Assembly (NCBI GenBank): GCA_030247855.1
Contig: JAPDRN010000021.1
Location: 248,001 to 312,000, forward strand
Length of the DNA: 64,000 nucleotides
Source: Knufia peltigerae
Taxonomy: Eukaryota > Ascomycota > Eurotiomycetes > Chaetothyriales > Trichomeriaceae
Direction of reading: 5' to 3'
The notes under the pieces were generated by a model. It was not told the origin of the DNA and did not search any database. It saw only the letters and a program-made list of their open reading frames with translations. Positions 1 to 9,571 of the stretch are shown here, piece after piece; within the stretch, counting starts at the first letter, position 1, and each line of letters begins with the position of its first letter. A program made the translations under genes and the position numbers.

Positions 1-878
1 AGGCCGTTTCGAAATGCAGATACTTTAAAATCTTCGCAAAGGAAAGCGTGATATCCACAATGTCCATTAGACAAAGAATGACTGTTCCGACACGGTATTG
101 GTGATAGCCGTACGATGTGAAAATGAGCGCACAGGTGACGATGTGATGGCTGAACATCTGCCAGTGATCCTTCCTCCGTGCCTCAATGTTGACCACAACA
201 ATCTGTTGTAACCAAAATCCAAACTGGACCAGGTAGTACCACTTTGCAATGCCCTCCATTTCGCGATGTGGCCAGTTGCGCCAGAGGGCGTGCAGGTCAA
301 GCCAGTAGTCGGAGTTGTACATGATGTACATCCCTACGCACCAGGACGTAGAGGAATACAGGACGATCCAAGCTTGTTCTGCGAAGCGAGCCTTTGGCTT
401 TCTCTTTTTCAGACCCCACATGGATGCTAATGGCGTCAAGATGTAGTCCATCACAGCGCATCGTAGACCGGTGAAGACGATGAGCCAGTAAAAGACAAAG
501 AATATATCGTCCCAACCGAGGGCAAAGGTTCCGGTGTTTGGGTTATAGTAGGATATGCGGAAGAATTTCTGGGTGTGATGCCGGGAGGCAGGGAAGAATA
601 TGTGTATGAAGAAGAGCATGGATATGAGGTTCACAGATATACCTGCAGTCTGTCAGTCGCATTCTCTCCAAAATATGTGAAAGGAGTGTGTCTTTACCGA
701 TCTGGTGGTCGACTACCCATGAGCAAGCCAGTGCTACACTGCTCCTCTCCTTGCCCTTCCTCTCCCATCGTGGCCATGCCATCTTCTGTGAGGGGGCTTC
801 ATTGTGCGGACGGCGTTCAGGCGTTTTCCTTCTGATCTCTTCTAATTTTTCTCGGTCGGGCCCTTGAACTCTAGTCAT
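1..878 (-). CDS. LAG1: Ceramide synthase (Lag1/Lac1 TLC family), 3' end beyond window
   Basis: Probable acyl-CoA-dependent ceramide synthase of the ER membrane, joining a sphingoid base to a fatty acyl-CoA. Exons are 878-698 and 642-1 with a 55-nt intron; about 274 residues are visible and the C-terminus lies outside the window. After a basic N-terminal segment the protein reads WVVDHQIG, then a hydrophobic helix and the family-typical stretch around YYNPNTG and GWDDIFFVFYW. Near the left edge is the Lag motif: the two adjacent histidines of MFSHHIVTC, followed by LCLMDIVD, which are the presumed catalytic residues. The ATG at 878 is the first in frame; a longer frame would need a non-ATG start. 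The family is clear. Which fungal paralog (Lag1- or Lac1/BarA-type) it is cannot be said from this part. Confidence 0.9.
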
Positions 879-2410
879 TATGCTGTACCCCAACCCTAGG
901 ATGCGTCAAGGGTTGCTGCCCAGGGATATCAAGCTCGCAAGACGGTACAGAGGAGAGAGGTGTTTGGTGCTAGCAAGTCATGTAGCAAAGCGGAGTGGAC
1001 TGGACTGGACTGGTGTGGACGGGCCGAGCAGCGCAGGTTGCAGGTTGAATATGCGCGTGATCTGGAGAACGAGGGTCAGAAAGCAGAAGCTGCAACGAAT
1101 GATGGATCTCGCAGACTGCACACTCCTCGCTAAAAGGATAGTGCCAAACAAAGAAAAGGTTGGCGTCGTAGCCGTGTAGAGATGTTGGTCGTAGTATTTA
1201 GTACTTTTTTTTAGGAGGGGAACAGAAGTCGCCGGTACTGGGTATTGTAGGATGGTGTGGAGTGATAGGGAGAAGTAAGAAATATTGGTGGGCTGGTGTT
1301 TAGGGAGCTCCAGGTGGGTTGAAACAGCCCATGGTGTCCTCAGCCTTTCCTTCCCAAGCTAGTTGCAGCATGAAGATCTGTGGGCTTGCAATTCATCGTC
1401 GAATCATCTATCTCATGTTGCCCGAAAATGCCAGAACGCAGACTGGCGGTGACCCAAAATGCACCGATTCTGATGACGATGGCCCATGTCCACATCATCC
1501 CAAGGACGGAGTACGCGAGTTGATAGAACGATTGGGCTCGCATGTTATGGCTACTTCTACTCATGCGCTGTCTTTTGGATCAATTGGCTTCGTTATTCCC
1601 CCTTGACTCTTGAGCATGAGGATACGAGTTTTGGTATGTGTGGGCTCAGTCCACACACGGAACTTTTGCTTCGGGTTGAATCCCAAGCTCCCGTTCGGCA
1701 GTCCCCAAGCTCTTCCCAAATCCCTGCCCCAAGCTTTGCTGCAGGGTTCAGGTCCAGGCACAAGATGTTTTTACCAATGATAACAAGCTCCGATGCTTCC
1801 CAGTTCCGTCGATCCATAAGCCATGAGCGCACACCACAGCAGCTTTTTGTTTCGTGTTACCTGGCCATGTCTGACTTTCCACTTTGTGACAGTTTTGACA
1901 TGACTGATAATGAGACATTTTGAAGTCAGCGATTTAGGCAAAAAATTCTTTTCTTGCCCATCGCCATAATTTTCGATTCCAACCAAGTCCTCTTGTTCCC
2001 TTTTTCGGTTGTTTTGAGTCGCAGCGTCGAGTTGATTCTTGTTGATTTCTTGACCCGAACAAACCGATTTTCCATCGAGCCCTCCCCCCACCGGTGCTTC
2101 AATATCTCTGAATTGCGAAAGACGAATTATTGAGTTAATGAGTAGCTGTTTCGGATGCCGCTTCTTATGAACTCTATGTGAAGGGGTTAAGAGCTTCAGC
2201 TCCAGGGACATCGATCGGGGTATCGTCCTAGTCTGTCGTGTAGTGTTTGGTGGGAGCGTGTAGGTGTGAATTGGGACTGAATGATAGTGGATTTCGTTAG
2301 AGATGAGAACGCATGGAGCTTTTGGAATGGCCCACGAGAGGGAGTGTTCTCACTTAGGTGACCGTTTCTGTCCTCCGTCAGAAATGTACGGCAGTAGCCA
2401 TCTGAAAAGT
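879..2410. other. Intergenic region, no supportable gene
   Basis: About 1.5 kb between the start of the ceramide synthase and the end of the WD40 gene. Short ORFs exist on both strands, but none has family-like sequence or splice continuity. It must hold the ceramide synthase promoter and leader. A small perfect inverted repeat (TGTGTGG and CCACACA) lies near 1637-1657. Confidence 0.5.
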
Positions 2411-3709
2411 TCATCGCCAAAGTCCATATGGCTCTTTGCAGGCCTTCCACAATTTGATCGTACCATCTTCACTCCCAGTCGCAAATAGCTTGCCATCGGG
2501 AGAGAAAGATGATGACCAAATTGGTCCATGGTGGCCCTTGAGAACTTCTGCAGGATTATCAGTGTCTCGATCATGACTTTAGAGGTCCTCAAACAACATA
2601 CCTAGTTCCTTCTCTTGTTCAAAATCCCAAACATGGACCCATGTCTGATTGGCCCCGCCTGTGACGAAGCGACCATTTGTAGCATTGATTGCCACACTTG
2701 AGATATCATGGTCAAAGTTGACTTGTTTGATTAGTTCGCCTGGACGTCCAGCATCGAAGAACAAGGCAGAATGACCGATTGAAACACTGATGATGCCTGG
2801 GTTAGGGTCACCAGATTGGTGTGTGGATAGTTCACATGAGCCAATGTCACGCTCGGTCTTGTAGCTTGTGATCATGCGCTGAGTTCGGAGATCCCACCAG
2901 CGAATGGTCTTGTCCTCGCACGCACTTGTCAAGATGTTGTAGTCAACGTTCCAGATGATAGACTTGATCGTTCCCCCATGTTCACCTATTCCAATTTCGA
3001 GGCCTTCAGAAGTCTTGCGCGGGGTCACTAGAGAAGAAGAATCGGCTTGTGTAGGCGACGCGGCACTGCCCCCTCTCGTTAGATCGAAGATTTTGAGCCT
3101 CTTATCCTGCCCACCAGTTGCGACACATTGTGGTTTGTTTTGTATAGGAAACGCGACAGAGCGGACAATATGGTTGTGCTCGAGGATGTTAAGGCATTCA
3201 CCGGTCTGTGGATCCCAGATTCTCCTGGCGAGATTATAAGTGTATGAGTTAAAAGAGGATAAAAGCGGACCCACGCGGTAAAATCAGCGGAGCCTGTAGC
3301 TGCGAGTCTGGCATCTGATGACAGCCTCGACGACCAGACAGCGCCTTTATGGCCGATGAAAGTGCCGATCCTGAAGACATATTAGCCAAGTCACTGTTGT
3401 GGTCTGGTTGAAGACGTACCAGTCGCCGGTGATACCATCTCTCAGCATGGGATTGTTATCTGCACCTTGTAAGACATAACCATTGAAGATACGAACTCCT
3501 GCAACAAACCTTTACAGGCGGAGATGAGATAGTACTGGTCATCGTCGACGATAGACGAGAAGCTCAAATGGGTGACAGGACGAGAGTGCCCATGACAGGT
3601 AAGAGGAACAACTCGGGGTGTTTCTAAAGACACATCAGTGGCTATCAGAGTGCAGTGTGCTGCGAGACAAGGAGCATTCCAAAGAGGTGTATTATGTCTC
3701 ACCTGACAT
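2411..3709 (-). CDS. STRAP: STRAP-like WD40 repeat protein (serine/threonine kinase receptor-associated protein family)
   Basis: WD40 beta-propeller of 338 aa resembling animal STRAP/UNRIP, which in animals acts in SMN-linked snRNP assembly and signalling; the fungal role is inferred by family only. Six exons: 3709-3703, 3623-3510, 3459-3420, 3370-3275, 3224-2602 and 2547-2411. They sum to 1017 nt and stay in frame. The protein shows STRAP landmarks in order: HGHSRPVTHLSF, LISACKD, GDWIGTFIGHKGAVW, ADFTARIWD, then further blades ending in GHHGPIWSSSFSPDGK and GSEDGTIKLW. The first coding exon is only 7 nt (ATGTCAG), chosen because it restores a methionine and a clean GTGAGA donor. Total length is close to the roughly 350 residues usual for the family. 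Confidence 0.87.
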
Positions 3710-4393
3710 GACAGGCCTGAAATGATCCTGGATGATTTGGTTTCAAGGCTTTGTGATTGTTAACGTTATGAATGATGCGAGGTGATTGAGTCTAAGTCTT
3801 GAATGGTTTCTGGTCAACAAGTCTTGGGTAGAGACCGGATTTTTCCAAGATATGGAGTCGATATCACAATCCTGGTGAAGTGGTCTCGAAATGTGATGAA
3901 AAGTTGAAAGCAGTTGGCCGTCCAGAAGTGACAATAAAGAAAAGTAGTAAAGCGAGGATTGAACAAGTGAGTCGTGTTCAAGAGCAAAAGCATACGTCAC
4001 GAAGAGGAAAAGGTGTAAATGGTGTGTCCTTTGTTGCGAAGAGGTTTCTCTTTTGACGGTTGTAAAGCGTGCTTTCAATATCACTCTGTGGCGCTGTCTT
4101 TCTCTTTCTGTGGTTCCGTGGCTGATGTTGAAGATCTCCTCGTCAAATGGAAGGTCAGCCGAAGATAAAGCCACATAGCCTTGTGAAAACATCTACACGT
4201 GGCAAGGCTGTAGCACTGACTACCGTCTACGGATACATCGTCTTGGGACTGTACTGTGTCCTGTTTTTGACCTGTAGATATACAGTCTGATCTCCTCGCT
4301 TCTAGAGTCTACATAGACGCTGCAGTGACTGGTACAGTTTTCAACCCTTCCGAGTGATCAAAGGGATATGTCCACGCCGGTAGTCCGAACCAT
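3710..4393. other. Intergenic region
   Basis: Holds the 5' flank of the WD40 gene and the 3' flank of the SDR gene. A 149-codon minus-strand frame at 3743-4192 has no recognisable composition and is read as chance. Confidence 0.5.
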
Positions 4394-5332
4394 CTACCAA
4401 GCATGCACAGAACCATCGTATGTTCGCAGTTTTGGCTCCGAGGCAGGTGTGAGCTCCTTGACGACTCTTAGCATTCCTCCTATCGAAACTTCAGGGGCGA
4501 GTTGAGCTTCAGGCCCTCCCATGTCAGTAAGGACCCTATTTTCTGTGTCAGCTTGTGCGCTGGTGTGGCAGATGTGCGTTTCTCATACCAGCCTGGGTCC
4601 ATGGCTGTTACTGCAATGCCTTCCTTCTTCAGTGCAGTATACCAGTACTGTGTAATGGTATTAGCAATTTCACTGGATTCAGCCTACGATAGCGTATGTT
4701 CCTGACCTTGACTGTCATGTCCAGTGCTGCTTTCGACGCCGAGTACACCGGCATTGTGTCATCACCAGCTCTTTCGGTGACAGAGCCACATCCGGAAGAC
4801 ATCTGTGATCGGTTAACAATGGAAAACCCAAAAATTTGATCTCGCAATGGCACACGATCCTGCGTTGACAGAGCTACTTACAAATATGACCTTCGCATTT
4901 TGAGCCTTTCGCAAAAGTGGCAGAGCCAGACGAGTCACAATTGACGGCCCAACAACATTGGTCTGGAATTCGGCAAGCCATTCCTTGGTGTCAATTTCTT
5001 CAGTGATGGGACCTTTGACTCCGTTTCGACCGGCGTTGTTCCAGAGCTCATCGATGCCATTAGGGGCATGTTTCTTGATTTCCTCCAAAGCAGATTTGAT
5101 CGATCCTTCTGATGCGACATCCATGCCCACAATATGGACATTCTTCAGCTCTCGAAGTTTCTGGGCGTCAGAAGGATTTCTCGCCGTACCAATAACGGTG
5201 GCTGACTCTGACATTTGCCTAGCAAGCTCATAACCTAAACCGCGATTGGCCCCTGGATGGTATTAACAGCGCGTACCATGGACTGTGACAGTATGGATTC
5301 AAAATACCTGTTATAAGGATCGTTCGACCCAT
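4394..5332 (-). CDS. Short-chain dehydrogenase/reductase (sniffer/C-factor-like)
   Basis: NAD(P)(H)-dependent SDR of 230 aa, a typical length for the classical family. Exons 5332-5308, 5252-4882, 4802-4707, 4647-4589 and 4535-4394 join in frame (693 nt). The first intron splits the cofactor motif, giving TGANRGLG after splicing. NNAG follows at about residue 87. The catalytic YSASK is in exon 3, with the active-site Ser of FMSSG before it, and PGWVLTDMGG is rebuilt across the last intron. The protein ends SVHAW. All catalytic elements are present, so it should be an active oxidoreductase. The substrate is unknown, and the gene stands alone rather than in a pathway cluster. Confidence 0.88.
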
Positions 5333-6345
5333 TGCGAGAGCTAGTCAAGTGAAAATTGTGACTTTAGCGATTTATATCCAGATTTCGTTCGAGTCAGAAT
5401 CAGCTCTCAGTCAGTAATGCTAGAGGGAAAGCAAAGTATTGTAATGATGCAAAGACGATTAATAGTACGTGATCGGCAGGACAGCGGCAAAGAACCGGCG
5501 TATGGCCGATGGGAATTTAGCCGACTTCAACTCAACTTGCTACACAACTCAAAAATTCTGTCATGAGGATGAAAGTGATGCTACTTTACATCATTACAAG
5601 TCCTCTCACATTTTCTCTAGAGAGTGATGAGAGGTGCTTGGTTTGTGCCGCCTGCGATTTTCAGCCTTGTGGATGAGGCACTCGTTGAATAAGGCTGTGG
5701 CTAACCGAAACGAGCACAACAACGTCCATGGTATAATGTGCAGCGCGCTTTCTTTCTGCATTCTCCTCTTGCACAGAACTTCAGTCAGTTGACAGTCGAT
5801 ACTCTTCCTGCATCATCTTCTTGTACAGTCTCCCGACCACGGACACCCTCATCTCTTTGTTTGACAGTCAACAACCTGGAGTGTATCCGCGCCTCATTCC
5901 ATAGGGTGCATTGACCTTGTTACCACTCAGGACAATCCAACAAAAAGCCCAATGTCAGCAGACAGGAGCTTTTGTTTGCTTGGGTATCTCCTTGAAAGGG
6001 CCATACCAGCATTATCATGCACACAGAAAGACCTTGGAAAACCCTTTGACACTCCCTGACCTTTGTCACTTACATTGTTTCAGGAGAGTGGTAATGTTAG
6101 GATTCAAACTGGCAGAACAATGGAGTGCCTCTCTCAGTGTCCTATATCAATTACTTCCTCGTCCCTTCTGCTTCTCTAAACACAAACTACAAGATCACCG
6201 CAGTTACTGCTCAACAGCCAGTGTATTCAAAGCGACCAATCGCTCAACAATAACCGCTCGACGTTTAACAGTAATCGCTTTTTCAACCAACCACTTCACA
6301 AAGCTGGCGGCAGAGCTTCAGGGAAGCACTAACTATCTCAGCAAC
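5333..6345. other. Intergenic region and long leader of the repeat-protein gene
   Basis: Bidirectional flank between the minus-strand SDR and the plus-strand serine-rich gene. It has CT-rich tracts typical of fungal leaders from about 5760. An in-frame ATG at 6094 could extend the downstream protein by 84 residues, but that stretch looks like leader sequence. Confidence 0.45.
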
Positions 6346-9216
6346 ATGGATAACCTCAAAAACGCGCTCCGGCGCTCAAAATATCGGCTGACTAATTCTT
6401 TCCGAAAGATTACAGGCTCTTCGAAACACTCGCGACTGAACACCAATCAATCGATCAATGCCAGTCGTGATACACTGAGAACGGTAGATATTGTTCCAGT
6501 GGCAGCTCGATTGGCGGCGAGGACTGCATCCGGTCGAATTGTCGGTCCGGTCCTTCGCTCCAACTGGGAAGATACCAGCAGTGTCGCCGATCACTCAAGT
6601 ACAGAAAGTGCTAACAATTTTGGTGTTGCTGCTGGTCCTGCATCTTCCAATGGACAGCGTCGACGCATCACAATCACTGCTCGTTCCGGTATTTCGGCTG
6701 CTCATTCAGCACAACCATATGTGGCCTCGGCTGCAAACAGCGTTATGCCTGCAAGTACCTCTGATACCAAACCGGTAAATGATGATGCTAATCTTTCTAC
6801 TGAAGCAGCACGTAGTGTTTCCGGTTCGATACAGACGAATTTATTCACCCCTACACGAGCAATCGAGTCTGCGACGGTACAGGTAGCAGCACAAGGAGAT
6901 CAGGGCCGGAACACAGGCATCGTTGCTGCTCCACCATCTCCACGCCAACTACCTTCTGGAAATCTCAGCAGTGATACATTCAACCCCAGTGACAGCCCTT
7001 TTCCATGGCTCAATCACCGAGAACATCAACGACTTCCCGGCCGAGGCATTGATCAAACCCAACCTGCACCACCGGCACCAAATTTCGCGCCAACCGTCCG
7101 ATTTCCACCGGCACAATCTCATGTTGAGCATGAGAATGGGATATCAAATCATACTATAAATATCACTGCGACATCGTCCAGCAAGGCAGGAATAGCTTGT
7201 GCAGTATCCGGAGAAACTTCGTCTGCTGCTCTGCAGGATCCCCCTGCCGTTCTGCCAACCGTGATTGTTTCTGATGGAGAATCCAGCAATCGTGCTTGGG
7301 ACGACACAGATCTTGACCAGTTCGATACTGATGACCACCACTGTCTGGTACGCGTGGGTTCTGAGGAATGGGCCATCAAATCTGTACAGGGCTCCTCCTC
7401 TCGTGGTTCCGGAAATGCTGCTGACACTGGAAAATCCGTCTCACCGTCCTCTTCTAACCGCGCCTGGGATGACACCGATCATGATCAGTTTCAAGACACC
7501 GGTGATCAACGTCTGGTTCGTGTTGGTACTGAGGAATGGGCACTTCGATCTGCAGAGCGCAGTTCTTCTCCTGGTCAATCTGAAAATGGTCGGCCATCAC
7601 CGTCATCATCAAACCGCGCCTGGGACGATACGGACTTGGAACAGTTTGAAGCTGGTGACGATCAACGTCTGGTACGTGTGGCGACCGATGAATGGGCCTT
7701 GAAGCCTGTGACCTCGTCGTCGTTCTCTACTTCGAACAACAATGCTGCCGGCGGTCAGAACCTAAACTCTTCCTCTTCTACCAATCGTGCCTGGGACGAC
7801 ACGGATCTCGACCAGTTCAACGCCGCCGACAATCAACAGCACATGGTTCGAATTGGGACTCAGGAATGGGCACTACAATCTGGGAATGTCAATGCCAATG
7901 GCAACGGAAATGATACTTATTCTATCATCAGCAGCAACACCGCTAACTCGAGCAATCGAGCCTTGACACCACCTCAGCCAATTACCAGTGTTCAATTCCA
8001 AGGTTGGGGTTTACGCCCTAGAGAAGTGACCTCTCCTTCGACCAATGGTGGTGGCGTCGACGGTGGCGGTGAAGAAGATGATGAATCTCCTGAATACCGA
8101 GAAGGTTTGGTTGTTCTTCGTAGAAGAAGAACAAGAGCAAGCCAGCAACCAGTGCAAGAGTCAGCAGCCGCCCGGCCGGTGTCGGAACCTCGTCAACCTG
8201 AACCTGTCGTTACTACCACCGCCACTGCAGCTGTCACGGTCACCATCACTCCACCCACACCACGTCTCCCTACTCCGACCCCGACACAAGACGAACAGCA
8301 GCTGTACGCGGCCGCTGCTTCTACTCCTGCCGGTGGGAATTTCAGATCTGAACGTGGTTTGTATTCTTCCGACTCTGAGGTGGAGGAAGTGGTCCAGCAG
8401 CCGATCACCCCTGGCCCTCGACCACCACCACGCAACAACCTAGGTCCACACGGTCTCAACTACATATTCCCTCACGACGTGTTCTTGCCCGGTGAAGCTC
8501 ACACCAATCAATGGGACTCTCCTCGACACTTTGTTCCCTTTCAGCAAATGGACTTCGCCGGCATCATGGGGCTCGACCGAGCTCTACAGACCGCGGCCAA
8601 CGAACATGCCCAGGTGTACCGTGAGCGGGAGGCCTACCGACACAACAACGACGTCAACTGTTTCAAGGTCGAAGTCTTGCAGAGTCTTGTTGCTGAACGC
8701 GACGAACAGATCCGAAACCAACAGGCCGAGATCCTACGGTTAAATCAACTCCTCCAACTTCGCGACACCGAACTTTTGTCGATACAAGCCAGAGTTGGTC
8801 GATTGGAGGTTGAATATTATGGTTCAGGTTCTGCCTCGGTTTCAGATTTGGCCTCTGGTTCTGGTTCTGGTTCTGGCTCTGGCTCTGGCTCTGCCGATGT
8901 TGTCGACGACACGGTTCTTCACAATTCTCAATCCTCATCCTCCGGGAGAGCACAGACTGCTGAAAATCTGTTGAGCACTCGTGTATTCAACCGAGGTCCA
9001 CCACAGCACGCCACCACTTCTTCGCCTTCCTCCTTGTCATCATCGGATTCAATCGATGATGAAGACGATGGCAATGGCAATGACTTGTTCCATACGGCAA
9101 CTGGAGGTGTGGTTTACAACCCTGATGATGATGAAGACGACACCGATGACGACCAGAAGAATTGTTTCGGTGTGCTCACAGCATTCTCTGGGGTTCATCG
9201 CGTGTGGCCACAATGA
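6346..9216 (+). CDS. Serine-rich protein with tandem SNRAWDDTD repeats and C-terminal coiled coil
   Basis: I do not recognise this 956-aa protein; single exon. The N-terminus is basic (MDNLKNALRRSKYRL). The middle holds four units starting at 7285, 7453, 7609 and 7780, each opening with (S/T)NRAWDDTD-x-(D/E)QF and closing with (L/M)VR(V/I)-x-(S/T)-x-EWA(I/L), spaced 56, 52 and 57 codons. A fifth, decayed unit begins at 7951 exactly 57 codons later (SNRAL...GWGLRP). Linkers are Ser/Asn-rich. Around 8570-8815 a heptad-like coiled coil (AERDEQIRNQQAEILRLNQL) precedes a run of Gly-Ser dipeptides at about 8850-8892 and an acidic tail. The start is uncertain: ATG 6346 has good context, while ATG 6094 is also in frame. 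The protein is likely intracellular and mostly disordered, since no signal peptide or membrane segment is seen. Confidence 0.75.
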   Translation: MDNLKNALRRSKYRLTNSFRKITGSSKHSRLNTNQSINASRDTLRTVDIVPVAARLAARTASGRIVGPVLRSNWEDTSSVADHSSTESANNFGVAAGPASSNGQRRRITITARSGISAAHSAQPYVASAANSVMPASTSDTKPVNDDANLSTEAARSVSGSIQTNLFTPTRAIESATVQVAAQGDQGRNTGIVAAPPSPRQLPSGNLSSDTFNPSDSPFPWLNHREHQRLPGRGIDQTQPAPPAPNFAPTVRFPPAQSHVEHENGISNHTINITATSSSKAGIACAVSGETSSAALQDPPAVLPTVIVSDGESSNRAWDDTDLDQFDTDDHHCLVRVGSEEWAIKSVQGSSSRGSGNAADTGKSVSPSSSNRAWDDTDHDQFQDTGDQRLVRVGTEEWALRSAERSSSPGQSENGRPSPSSSNRAWDDTDLEQFEAGDDQRLVRVATDEWALKPVTSSSFSTSNNNAAGGQNLNSSSSTNRAWDDTDLDQFNAADNQQHMVRIGTQEWALQSGNVNANGNGNDTYSIISSNTANSSNRALTPPQPITSVQFQGWGLRPREVTSPSTNGGGVDGGGEEDDESPEYREGLVVLRRRRTRASQQPVQESAAARPVSEPRQPEPVVTTTATAAVTVTITPPTPRLPTPTPTQDEQQLYAAAASTPAGGNFRSERGLYSSDSEVEEVVQQPITPGPRPPPRNNLGPHGLNYIFPHDVFLPGEAHTNQWDSPRHFVPFQQMDFAGIMGLDRALQTAANEHAQVYREREAYRHNNDVNCFKVEVLQSLVAERDEQIRNQQAEILRLNQLLQLRDTELLSIQARVGRLEVEYYGSGSASVSDLASGSGSGSGSGSGSADVVDDTVLHNSQSSSSGRAQTAENLLSTRVFNRGPPQHATTSSPSSLSSSDSIDDEDDGNGNDLFHTATGGVVYNPDDDEDDTDDDQKNCFGVLTAFSGVHRVWPQ
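7285..8031 (+). repeat. Tandem array of about 52-57-codon protein repeats (4 good units and 1 decayed)
   Basis: Unit starts at 7285, 7453, 7609, 7780 and, degenerate, 7951. The conserved parts are the opening WDDTD block and a closing EWA block about 25 codons later; the Ser/Asn-rich spacer varies. Conservation is stronger at protein than DNA level, which suggests old duplications kept by selection. Confidence 0.8.
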
Positions 9217-9571
9217 CAGCATTTTGGTGTTGTGCTTTGCATGGTTCTTGTCTTTGGGCATGGTACACGGCAACATAGATATATATTCCTAGGTATCTAC
9301 TCTGACTGGTTTGGAGTAGAGGCATTCGGAGTTGTTGGGAGATCTTCGACTTTATGATACATACGAGGATGACCTGAAGTCATTGTTACAAATACAAAAC
9401 ATTAAAAAAAAACGAACATTTTCCCTCCTTTTTTGTCCTTTGCATTATTTCCCTCACAATCATTGCTGTCTTCATAAGTACTCATATCCATATCCATAAT
9501 TTTCCCTAGACATTAATGATCATATCCATCCCCATAGTGCGTACACTTTTGTAACGTATGCAAAGTGGAAA
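9217..9571. other. Convergent 3' intergenic region
   Basis: 355 bp between two tail-to-tail genes. A/T-rich with an A run near 9404, consistent with shared 3' UTR and polyadenylation sequence. No gene seen. Confidence 0.5.

Noticed and set aside
1771..2211. 146-codon minus-strand ORF between the ceramide synthase and WD40 gene
   Set aside because: No family resemblance, and low-complexity context.
3743..4192. 149-codon minus-strand ORF upstream of the WD40 gene
   Set aside because: Likely leader or spacer; no domain and no in-frame link to the WD40 exons.
5911..6345. N-terminal extension of the repeat protein by 145 codons
   Set aside because: The first codon of that frame is TTG; the ATG at 6094 is possible, but the stretch looks like a 5' leader and ATG 6346 has better context.
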